In this document: one piece after another, positions 25,228 through 31,735 of the stretch
Numbering within the stretch: the stretch's first letter is position 1
Layout: each line of letters begins with the position of its first letter
Assembly: GCF_002934265.1 (NCBI RefSeq)
Contig: NZ_PTIX01000008.1
Coordinates: 248,001-312,000, forward strand
Reading direction: 5' to 3'
From: Actinokineospora auranticolor
GTDB taxonomy: Bacteria; Actinomycetota; Actinomycetes; Mycobacteriales; Pseudonocardiaceae
DNA length: 64,000 nucleotides
Program-made: the position numbers and the translations under genes
The notes under the pieces: generated by a model
The model's database searches: none
What the model saw: only the letters and a program-made list of their open reading frames with translations
Told to the model about the DNA's origin: nothing

Positions 25228-26211
25228 TTAGCGAACGCGAACGGTTTGCCCGGTGTCGGGCACCAGTTCACCGATGACCACGGCGCCGGGGATCTCGCCC
25301 GCGATGAGCAGGCCGCCGGAGGTCTGCGCGTCGGCCAGGAGCAGTGCCTCGTCGGGGCTGATCGCGTCGAGGTCGACCGACGTCCTTACCCAGTCGAGGT
25401 TCCGCCTCGCGCCGCCGCTGATGAAGCCGTCCCGCAGCGCCGCCCGCGCACCGTCCACATAGGGCACCGCGGCCGCGTCGACCACGGCGGTCACGCCGCT
25501 GGCGCGGGCCAGCTTGTGCAGGTGGCCCAACAGCCCGAAACCGGTGACGTCGGTCGCGCACGTGACCCCGGCGGCGACGGCGGCCCGCGCGGCGTCGCGG
25601 TTCAGCGTCGTCATCACCGCGACGGCCTCCGGGAACACCTCGCCCGTCGCCTTGTGCCGGTTGTTCAGCACGCCCAGCCCCAACGGTTTCGTCAGCGACA
25701 GCGGCACCCCGGCGGTGCCCCCGCTGTTGCGCATGATCCGCGCGGGATCGATCGTGCCGGTGACCGCGAGCCCGTACTTGGGTTCCGGGTCGTCCACGCT
25801 GTGCCCGCCCGCCAGGTGGCAGCCCGCCTCGGCGGTGACGTCGAGACCGCCGCGCAACACTTCCTCGACCAGTTCCAACGGCAGCACGTCACGCGGCCAG
25901 CCGAGCAGGTTCAGCGCCACCACGGGTGTGCCGCCCATGGCGTAGACGTCCGAGAGCGCGTTGGCGGCGGCGATGCGGCCCCAGTCGTACGGGTCGTCGA
26001 CGACCGGGGTGAAGAAGTCCGTTGTGGCCACCAGGGCGAGGTCCGGCGCGATGCGCACCACCGCCGCGTCGTCGCCGGTGTCGAGTCCGACGAGCAGGTC
26101 GGCGTCGCGCGGGGTCCGGGCGAGGCCGGACACGACCCGCTCCAACTCGCCGGGCGGGAGTTTGCAGGCGCAGCCGCCGCCGTGGGCGTACTGGGTCAGC
26201 CGCTGGGTCAC
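25228..26211 (-). CDS. selD: Selenide, water dikinase
   Basis: 327-residue enzyme making selenophosphate from selenide and ATP, the selenium donor for SelA. HGGGCACKL (10-18) has the redox-active Cys and the essential Lys; the Sec/Cys position is an ordinary cysteine codon. TGDDAAVV, DVYAMGGTPVVALN and GFGLLGHLHKL are the ATP-binding AIRS-fold motifs. It is transcribed divergently from the tRNA-Sec gene, which begins 35 bp away. Together with selC, selA and selB it completes the Sec pathway, indicating that selenoproteins are made. Confidence 0.95.
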   Translation of the reverse strand: MTQRLTQYAHGGGCACKLPPGELERVVSGLARTPRDADLLVGLDTGDDAAVVRIAPDLALVATTDFFTPVVDDPYDWGRIAAANALSDVYAMGGTPVVALNLLGWPRDVLPLELVEEVLRGGLDVTAEAGCHLAGGHSVDDPEPKYGLAVTGTIDPARIMRNSGGTAGVPLSLTKPLGLGVLNNRHKATGEVFPEAVAVMTTLNRDAARAAVAAGVTCATDVTGFGLLGHLHKLARASGVTAVVDAAAVPYVDGARAALRDGFISGGARRNLDWVRTSVDLDAISPDEALLLADAQTSGGLLIAGEIPGAVVIGELVPDTGQTVRVR

Positions 26212-26245
26212 CGGCGCAGTGTGCCATGATCACCGCGTGTTCCGG

Positions 26246-26340
26246 GGAGGCGTACCCGGCCTGGTGGCCGGCGCGGTCTTCAACACCGTTGAGCGGCGGG
26301 TCCCGCCGCTGGCGGGTTCGATTCCCGTCCGCCTCCGCCA
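26246..26340 (+). tRNA. selC: tRNA-Sec (anticodon TCA)
   Basis: 95-nt sequence folding as a bacterial selenocysteine tRNA. The acceptor pairs GGAGGCG (26246-26252) with CGCCTCC (26330-26336), with a mismatch at the eighth pair. The D-stem is 6 bp (CCGGCC/GGCCGG), and the anticodon loop CTTCAAC carries TCA at 26280-26282. The variable arm is long (GCGGCGG/CCGCCGC), followed by a T-arm, discriminator G and encoded CCA. The long D-stem, long variable arm and UGA-reading anticodon are diagnostic. It lies 15 bp before selA and is probably co-transcribed with it. Confidence 0.95.
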
Positions 26341-26355
26341 CGAGAGGCGTGCCGC

Positions 26356-27654
26356 GTGACCGACCCCAGGCGCACCATCCCCCGCACGGACACCGTCCTC
26401 GCCGACCCGCGTCTGGTCGACCCGCTGCGCAGGCTCGGCCGCGCCACGGTGAAGGCCGCGGTCGCCGCCGCGCAGCAGCGGATCCGCGAGGCGGCCGACC
26501 CGGCCTGGTGGAGCGACCCCGACCTCGTGGTGCAGCTGGCCTTGGCGCACCTGCCGCGCGGACCGGTCGAGGTGCTCAACGCGACCGGTGTCGTGGTCCA
26601 CACCAACCTGGGTCGGGCTCCGCTGTCGAGCGCCGCGATCCTCGCCGTGGGCCAGGCGGCCGGGTACACCGACGTCGAGTTCGACCTCGCGAGCGGCAAA
26701 CGGCACCCCCGCGGGGAATCGGCGCTGCACGCGCTGCGCCGGGCCGTGCCGGACGCGGGCGACGTCCACGTGGTCAACAACAACGCCGCCGCGCTGCTGC
26801 TGTGCGCGCTGGTGCTGGCCCAGGGCCGGGAGATCGTCATCAGCCGGGGCGAGCTCGTCGAGATCGGCGACGGGTTCCGCATCCCCGACCTGCTGGAGTC
26901 CACGGGCGCGCGGCTGCGCGAGGTCGGCACGACCAATCGGACCACCGCGCGGGACTTCGCCGACGCGGTGGGCGACCGGACCGGGTTCATCCTGCGCGTG
27001 CACCCCTCCAACTACCGCGTCACCGGCTTCACCTCCGCCCCCGACCTCGCGGAGCTGACCGACCTGGGCGTGCCGCTGGTGGTCGACATCGGCTCGGGCC
27101 TGCTCACCCCGCACCCGCTGCTCCCCGACGAACCGGACGCCGCCTCCGCGCTGCGGGCGGGCGCCGCGCTGGTCACCGCCAGCGCCGACAAGCTCCTCGG
27201 CGGGCCGCAGGCCGGGCTGCTGCTCGGGGACGCCGGTCTGGTCACCCGGCTGCGCAGGCACCCGTCGGCGCGGGCGCTGCGGGTGGACAAGCTGACCCTG
27301 GCCGCGCTGGAGGCGACCCTGCTGGACCCGCGCACACCCGTCGCGGAGGCCGTGGCGGCTCGCGAACCGGACCTGCGGGCCAGAGCCGAAGAGATGTCAC
27401 GACAGCTGGTGGCGCGCGGGGTCGACGCGCGGGCCGTGCCGTCGGTGTCGGTCATCGGCGGCGGGGGAGCGCCCGGGGTGGAGTTCCCCAGCGCGGCGGT
27501 GAGCCTGCCGCACCGCTACGCCGAGGCGCTGCGCCTGGACCGGACACCGGTCGTCGGGCGGGTCGAGGGCGGGCGGTGCCTGCTCGACCTGCGCGCGGTG
27601 CCCGCGCACCCGGGCGACGAGGCGCTGGTGGAGGCCGTGCTCCGGTGCACGTGA
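26356..27654 (+). CDS. selA: L-seryl-tRNA(Sec) selenium transferase
   Basis: 432-residue PLP enzyme converting Ser-tRNA(Sec) to Sec-tRNA(Sec) with selenophosphate. NATGVVVHTNLGRAPLS (75-91) is the conserved SelA opening. VVDIGSGLL holds the PLP aspartate and SADKLLGGPQAG the Schiff-base lysine K279. The N-terminal tRNA-binding helices are present, so the protein is full length. The GTG start has GAGAGG directly behind the tRNA-Sec CCA end. It overlaps selB by 10 bp. Confidence 0.97.
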   Translation: MTDPRRTIPRTDTVLADPRLVDPLRRLGRATVKAAVAAAQQRIREAADPAWWSDPDLVVQLALAHLPRGPVEVLNATGVVVHTNLGRAPLSSAAILAVGQAAGYTDVEFDLASGKRHPRGESALHALRRAVPDAGDVHVVNNNAAALLLCALVLAQGREIVISRGELVEIGDGFRIPDLLESTGARLREVGTTNRTTARDFADAVGDRTGFILRVHPSNYRVTGFTSAPDLAELTDLGVPLVVDIGSGLLTPHPLLPDEPDAASALRAGAALVTASADKLLGGPQAGLLLGDAGLVTRLRRHPSARALRVDKLTLAALEATLLDPRTPVAEAVAAREPDLRARAEEMSRQLVARGVDARAVPSVSVIGGGGAPGVEFPSAAVSLPHRYAEALRLDRTPVVGRVEGGRCLLDLRAVPAHPGDEALVEAVLRCT

Positions 27655-29225
27655 TCGCCACCGCGGGCCACGTCGACCACGGCAAGTCCACGCTGGTGCG
27701 GCGGCTGACCGGCGTGGAACCCGACCGCTGGGCCGAGGAGCGCCGCCGGGGCCTGACCATCGACCTGGGCTTCGCGTGGACCACGCTGCCGCGCGCGGGG
27801 GAGGTCGCGTTCGTCGACGTGCCGGGCCACGAGCGGTTCGTGTCGAACACGCTGGCGGGCGTGGGCCCCGCGCCCGCGGTGCTGTTCGTCGTCGCGGCCG
27901 ACGCGCCGTGGATGCCGCAGGCGGAGGAGCACCTGCTGGCGCTGGACGCCCTCGGCGTGCGGCACGGGCTGCTCGTGGTTACGAGGGCCGACCTCGCCGA
28001 CCCGGACGCGATCCGCCGCACGGCGCTGGACCGGATCGCGCGGACCTCGCTCGGCGCCGTGCCGTCGGTGGTGACGGGCGCGGGCAGCGGCCTGGACGAG
28101 GTGCGGGCCGCGGTGGACGCGCTCGCGGCGGGACTCCCGGTGCCCGCTGTGGACGGGGATATCCGGTTGTGGGTGGACCGGTCGTTCACCGTGGCGGGCG
28201 CGGGAACCGTGGTGACCGGCACCCTCCAGGCGGGGACGCTGCGGGTGGGCGACGAACTCGTGCTGCGCGACGACACCGTCCGGATCAAGGGCCTGCGCGC
28301 CCTCGGCGCACCTCGGGACGAGGTGGCGGCCGCGGCGCGGGTGGCGGTCAACCTGCGTGGTCTGGACCTCGCGGCCGTGCGCCGCGGCGACGCGCTGCAC
28401 ACCCGCGACGCCTGGTGGCCGACCCGGGTGGTCGACCTGGACGTGGCCGGACTGCCCCGCCAGGTCGTCGCGCACCTCGGCACGGCCGCCGTCCCGGCCC
28501 GCGTCCATCCACTCCGGACCGGTGTGAGCAGGCTCGTACTGGCCCGCCCGCTGCCGCTGCGCCTGGGTGACCGGGTGCTGGTCCGCGACCCGGGGAACCG
28601 TCGGATCGTCGGCGCGACCGCGGTCGACCTCGATCGCCTCGCCCGCCTGCCCTTCCACCGCACGGCCCAGCTGAAGGCGTTGGGCCGCGCGGGTGATCCG
28701 GTGGCGGCCGATTGGCACACCGACCCCGACACCTGGCGTGCGCTCGTCGACCGGGTCGGTGTCGAACTGGCCGGGTGGCGCGCGGACCACCCGCTGGACC
28801 CGCGTCCACCGCTGGAGACGTTGCGCCGCGCGCTGCGGCTGCCGGATGTCCGGCTCGTCGCGCCGCTGCTCGCCGCCGCCGGGAGACCCGAGGTCGAATT
28901 GCCCGAATCGGTGCGGAAAGCGCTCGATCTCGCAGCCGTCACACCGTTCCAACCGGTCACCGGGCTCGGTCGGGACGAGGTCGCGGCGGCCGTCCGGGCG
29001 GGCCGGTTGCTGCGATTGGCCGATGGCGTCGTGCTGTCGAGCGCGGCGGCGGGAGCGGCCGCCGTGGAGTTGGCGGGCTTGGCGCAGCCCTTCACCACGA
29101 GCCAGGCCCGACAGGCGCTCGGCACCAATCGACGGATCGCGTTGGCGCTGTTGGACTTCCTCGATGCCGCGGGCGTGACGACCCGGCTGTCGGACAACAC
29201 CCGGCGGCTCCGCGCGCGGACGTGA
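27645..29225 (+). CDS. selB: Selenocysteine-specific elongation factor
   Basis: 526-residue EF-Tu-like GTPase that carries Sec-tRNA to UGA codons marked by a SECIS hairpin. TAGHVDHGKST is the P-loop, DVPGHERFV the switch II motif and VVTRAD the base-specificity motif. Domains II/III follow (DRSFTVAGAGTVVTGTL), and the C-terminal 200 residues contain winged-helix segments that bind the mRNA hairpin. The C-terminal part is shorter than in E. coli SelB (614 residues), as in other actinobacteria. GTG 27645 is chosen for the VHVIATAGHV N-terminus; GTG 27651 is an alternative. Confidence 0.96.
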   Translation: MHVIATAGHVDHGKSTLVRRLTGVEPDRWAEERRRGLTIDLGFAWTTLPRAGEVAFVDVPGHERFVSNTLAGVGPAPAVLFVVAADAPWMPQAEEHLLALDALGVRHGLLVVTRADLADPDAIRRTALDRIARTSLGAVPSVVTGAGSGLDEVRAAVDALAAGLPVPAVDGDIRLWVDRSFTVAGAGTVVTGTLQAGTLRVGDELVLRDDTVRIKGLRALGAPRDEVAAAARVAVNLRGLDLAAVRRGDALHTRDAWWPTRVVDLDVAGLPRQVVAHLGTAAVPARVHPLRTGVSRLVLARPLPLRLGDRVLVRDPGNRRIVGATAVDLDRLARLPFHRTAQLKALGRAGDPVAADWHTDPDTWRALVDRVGVELAGWRADHPLDPRPPLETLRRALRLPDVRLVAPLLAAAGRPEVELPESVRKALDLAAVTPFQPVTGLGRDEVAAAVRAGRLLRLADGVVLSSAAAGAAAVELAGLAQPFTTSQARQALGTNRRIALALLDFLDAAGVTTRLSDNTRRLRART

Positions 29226-29291
29226 ATGTGAACCGCAGTCGGGTCCGTCGGCGGAAAACCGTTGTGTGAAGCGGAATCCCGGCCGAACCGG

Positions 29292-29320
29292 TTGATCACG
29301 GCTGGTCGTTGCTCTAGCGT
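29292..29320 (+). promoter_or_regulatory. Promoter of the selenoprotein-containing operon
   Basis: TTGATC (29292-29297) and TAGCGT (29315-29320) are spaced by exactly 17 bp. The GTG at 29329 begins 9 nt after the -10 box and lacks a ribosome-binding site, so the transcript is probably leaderless. Confidence 0.65.
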
Positions 29321-29328
29321 CACTTCGC

Positions 29329-30036
29329 GTGAGCACGCCGTTGCGCCTGGACCTCGTCGCCCCCAGTGGTTCGCGCCTGTCCCTGGTGATGCCGGACGTG
29401 GGACCCGTGTCGAGCGTGGCCGCGTCCGTCCGGTTCGCGGGCGGTTCCTACGGCACGGGCTTCCAGATAGGGTCGCGCGGCTACCACGAGTTCGCCGCCA
29501 CCCACGTCGCGCCCGCCACCACGACCGACCGGTTCCTGGTGCACGGCCGGGAGGTCGTGGTCGCCGAAGCGCGCGACGGGCAGTCGTCGATGGCCACGCT
29601 GCTCGGCGACTACCACGAGCTGATGACCGTCTTCGCCGGGCCCGCGCCGCGCCGCGACCGGGTGTTCTCCCTGTTCAACTCGTTGCGCGTCACCGACGAC
29701 CCCGCGGGCATGCGGGTCGCGGCGCGGTCGATGACCCTGCTCGACGCCATGAGCGAGTCCGTGGTCGTGGCCGTCAAGGACTTCGGTTCGGTGGCCGTGC
29801 CCGGCCCGCGCCAGACCCGCGACCACGTCCCGAACCACGCGGGCGCGCCGACGCGCCACGGCGAGGTCTGGAAGGTGCAGCTGCCCGTTGGCCGATCCGG
29901 CAAGCCGGGCCAGGGGTTCCTGCTGGGGTGCGCGGCCGGTGTCGCCGAGGTCCAGTTCGCCGACTCGACCGCCCGCGCCGAGCGGGAGCGGCTCGACTGG
30001 CTCGACGGCATCGATGTGGCCTGGCGGAAGGCATGA
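29329..30036 (+). CDS. Hypothetical protein, first gene of the selenoprotein operon
   Basis: 235 residues, no signal peptide or membrane helix. Two similar beta-rich halves can be seen: LRLDLVAPSGSRLSLVMPDV...GSYGTGFQIGSRGYHEFA and, later, VVAVKDFGSVAVPGPRQTRD...GFLLGCAAGVAEVQFAD. The single cysteine is in LLGCAAG. No family is recognised. It is coupled to the thioredoxin-like gene by a 4-bp ATGA overlap, which places it in the same redox-type operon. Its role could be a cytoplasmic partner or maturation factor; that is only inferred from context. Confidence 0.72.
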   Translation: MSTPLRLDLVAPSGSRLSLVMPDVGPVSSVAASVRFAGGSYGTGFQIGSRGYHEFAATHVAPATTTDRFLVHGREVVVAEARDGQSSMATLLGDYHELMTVFAGPAPRRDRVFSLFNSLRVTDDPAGMRVAARSMTLLDAMSESVVVAVKDFGSVAVPGPRQTRDHVPNHAGAPTRHGEVWKVQLPVGRSGKPGQGFLLGCAAGVAEVQFADSTARAERERLDWLDGIDVAWRKA

Positions 30037-30503
30037 GCCCGATCACCGCCTTCCACGTGATCACGTGGGCGGCCATCGTCCTGCTGTTCCTCGGGCTCGG
30101 CGCGGTGCTGCGCGAGGTGCGCCTGCTGCGCGCCGCCGTCGCCCGCGATCCCGCCGGCTACACCGCGACCCGCCCGGACCTGGTGCTGGGGCCCAGGTTC
30201 GCGGGTCGGGTCGTGCTGGCCGCGGACTCGGGGTGCCCGCTGTGCGTCGCGGTCGCCCGCGAACTGCGCGACGGCGTGCTGCTGACCCACGAGTCGCCCG
30301 AGGCCTGGGACACGGCTTTGCAGGTCGTCCGCGACCGGGAGGCCTGGCGCGGTGTCGCGCACCTGTCGCCCCCGGTGCTGATGCTGGTCGACGGCACCGG
30401 CCGGGTGAGCCGGATGGCGCTGCCCGTCCGGGAGACCCAGGTTGCCGAAATCCTTGCGGAATGGGGGGTACGCGATGGCGTTGACGCTCGATCGGATTCC
30501 TGA
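30033..30503 (+). CDS. Membrane-anchored thioredoxin-like protein (MauD-like)
   Basis: 156 residues. Residues 5-27 are a single N-terminal membrane helix. The rest is a small thioredoxin-like domain placed outside the membrane, with a CxxC motif (C68, C71 in AADSGCPLC) at the expected strand-helix junction. LSPPVLMLVDG follows, where thioredoxins carry the cis-proline. This is the layout of MauD/TlpA-type thiol-disulfide proteins. It is flanked by a six-cysteine exported protein and a membrane protein with a predicted selenocysteine, a set reminiscent of methylamine-utilisation (mauD/mauE/mauA) clusters. Confidence 0.7.
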   Translation: MSPITAFHVITWAAIVLLFLGLGAVLREVRLLRAAVARDPAGYTATRPDLVLGPRFAGRVVLAADSGCPLCVAVARELRDGVLLTHESPEAWDTALQVVRDREAWRGVAHLSPPVLMLVDGTGRVSRMALPVRETQVAEILAEWGVRDGVDARSDS

Positions 30504-31017
30504 CCACGAGTCCGGGACCGGCCGGACCGGGGTGCTCAAGGACTTCAAGGGGCCGCGCAGGCGCCGGACCGTCCTCCGCGCGATCGCGCTGGGCGCGGCC
30601 ACCATCGGCTCGGCCACCCTCGCGCTGCCCCGCCGCGCGCGGGCCGAGACCGGGCCGAACGCGTTGCAGGGCTGGGACCGCACGGACTGCCGCGACGGCT
30701 ACCCCAGCGGCTACGACCAAGACCCCGACACCGGCGGCGAGTTCGTCAACGCCTACGCCGCGTGCGTCGGCGGTGCGTGGCGCAGCAGCGACTTCTGCGA
30801 GGCCGGGTGGCACAAGTACGGCACCGAACTCGTCGGTGACGTGCAGGTCGACCACATGCCGGTGTCGACGACCTGCGGCACCACGTCGATGAAGAACGCC
30901 TGGCGCTGGACCACCCCGGACGGCAAGGTCTACCGCTGCTCCGACGGGTTCAGCACCTACTGGGGCGCCGACCAGTCCGGCTTCACCTACCTCACGATCT
31001 GCCGGTCCCGCGTCTGA
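30475..31017 (+). CDS. Tat-exported cysteine-rich protein
   Basis: 180 residues. RRRRTVLRA (28-36) followed by a hydrophobic stretch and ALPRRARA is a twin-arginine signal. The mature part has six cysteines (72, 97, 108, 134, 155, 176), enough for three disulfides, and many Trp (68, 102, 112, 143, 145, 163). Tat export of a Cys- and Trp-rich domain recalls the methylamine dehydrogenase light chain by layout, but no sequence match is recognised. The ATG (GGGGGTA upstream) lies inside the previous gene (29-bp overlap). The stop overlaps the next ATG by one base. Confidence 0.72.
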   Translation: MALTLDRIPDHESGTGRTGVLKDFKGPRRRRTVLRAIALGAATIGSATLALPRRARAETGPNALQGWDRTDCRDGYPSGYDQDPDTGGEFVNAYAACVGGAWRSSDFCEAGWHKYGTELVGDVQVDHMPVSTTCGTTSMKNAWRWTTPDGKVYRCSDGFSTYWGADQSGFTYLTICRSRV

Positions 31018-31730
31018 TGCCCTGGCACCCGCTGGCGCTCGCGAGCGCGTTGCTCGCCGCCACCCTGGGTGGCGCGTCGTCGGCGGTGCTGGGCGTCGGG
31101 TTCCTGTCGTGGCTGTTCCTCGGCGCCACCGCCGGGTTCGCCACGTCCGGCTCCACTTGAAGCCGCAACTCGGCCTTCGTGCTGGCCTCGCCGGTCTGGC
31201 GAGGTGTTCCCGCGCTGGCGTTCCGCGCCGGTCTGCTCGTCGGCGGCGCGTTGAGCGCCGTGGTTCTGCTGGTGGTCGGGTCGCTGCTGCGCGCGCCGGT
31301 CCCGCAGCCGGTCAGGTGGGTGCTGATCGGGGTCGCGCTGCTCGCGGTGGTGCTGCGGGACGTGCGCGTGCTGCGGTTCACGCTGCCCGAGAACCGGCGG
31401 CTGGTACCGGAGAGCGTGTTCCGGCTCGGCCGCCTGCTCGGTCCGCTCCAGTTCGGGATCGAGATGGGCACCGGCGCGCGGACCTACCTGCCCAGCGGCC
31501 TGCCGTACGTGGCCGGGCTGGCGGTTCTGCTGACCGCGCCGCTGTCGGGCGCGCTGTGGGTCGGTGTGGGCTTCGGGCTGGGCCGCGCGTTGATGACGAC
31601 GGCGAACCTGAACTACCCGGGTGACTGGGACGAGCAGTGGACCCGCTACGCCAACCGGTTGGCCGCCCTGCTGGGGACCGGGTTCGTGGTGGCGTTGCTG
31701 GGAGCCGCCTGGGTGACAGCTCCCAGCTAG
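31017..31730 (+). CDS. Predicted selenoprotein: polytopic membrane protein with in-frame UGA (Sec48)
   Basis: Read through the TGA at 31158-31160, this is one 237-residue protein in one frame. The upstream part (47 residues, two hydrophobic helices, ending FATSGST) continues without shift into SRNSAFVLASPVW and about three to four more helices. A perfect 7-bp hairpin with GGTCT loop follows the TGA, and selC/A/B/D lie upstream, so UGA should be read as selenocysteine. The chain has no cysteine, so Sec48 would be its only thiol-like residue. GPLQFGIEMGTGARTY and GFGLGRALMTT suggest an internally duplicated redox membrane protein of CcdA/MauE style. Otherwise it would be a split pseudogene. Confidence 0.8.
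31158..31204 (+). promoter_or_regulatory. UGA codon with bacterial SECIS-like hairpin
   Basis: TGA 31158-31160 is followed after 25 nt by a perfect stem CCTCGCC (31186-31192) / GGCGAGG (31198-31204) with loop GGTCT (31193-31197). The loop starts 32 nt after the TGA. The GGTC loop core is the same as in the E. coli fdhF SECIS recognised by SelB. The bulged U of the E. coli element is not seen. Confidence 0.78.
31698..31726. terminator. Hairpin at the end of the selenoprotein gene
   Basis: CTGGGAGC (31698-31705) pairs perfectly with GCTCCCAG (31719-31726). It overlaps the last codons and lies 10 bp from the stop of the convergent protease gene, so it can act on transcripts from both sides. Confidence 0.45.
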
Positions 31731-31735
31731 CCGTC

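Noticed and set aside
31017-31160. A separate 47-residue peptide gene ending at TGA 31158, with an independent gene starting at GTG 31179
   Set aside because: Both parts are in the same frame, the second start has no ribosome-binding site, and a GGTCT-loop hairpin follows the TGA in a sel locus. Readthrough as Sec explains more, though a nonsense mutation is not excluded.
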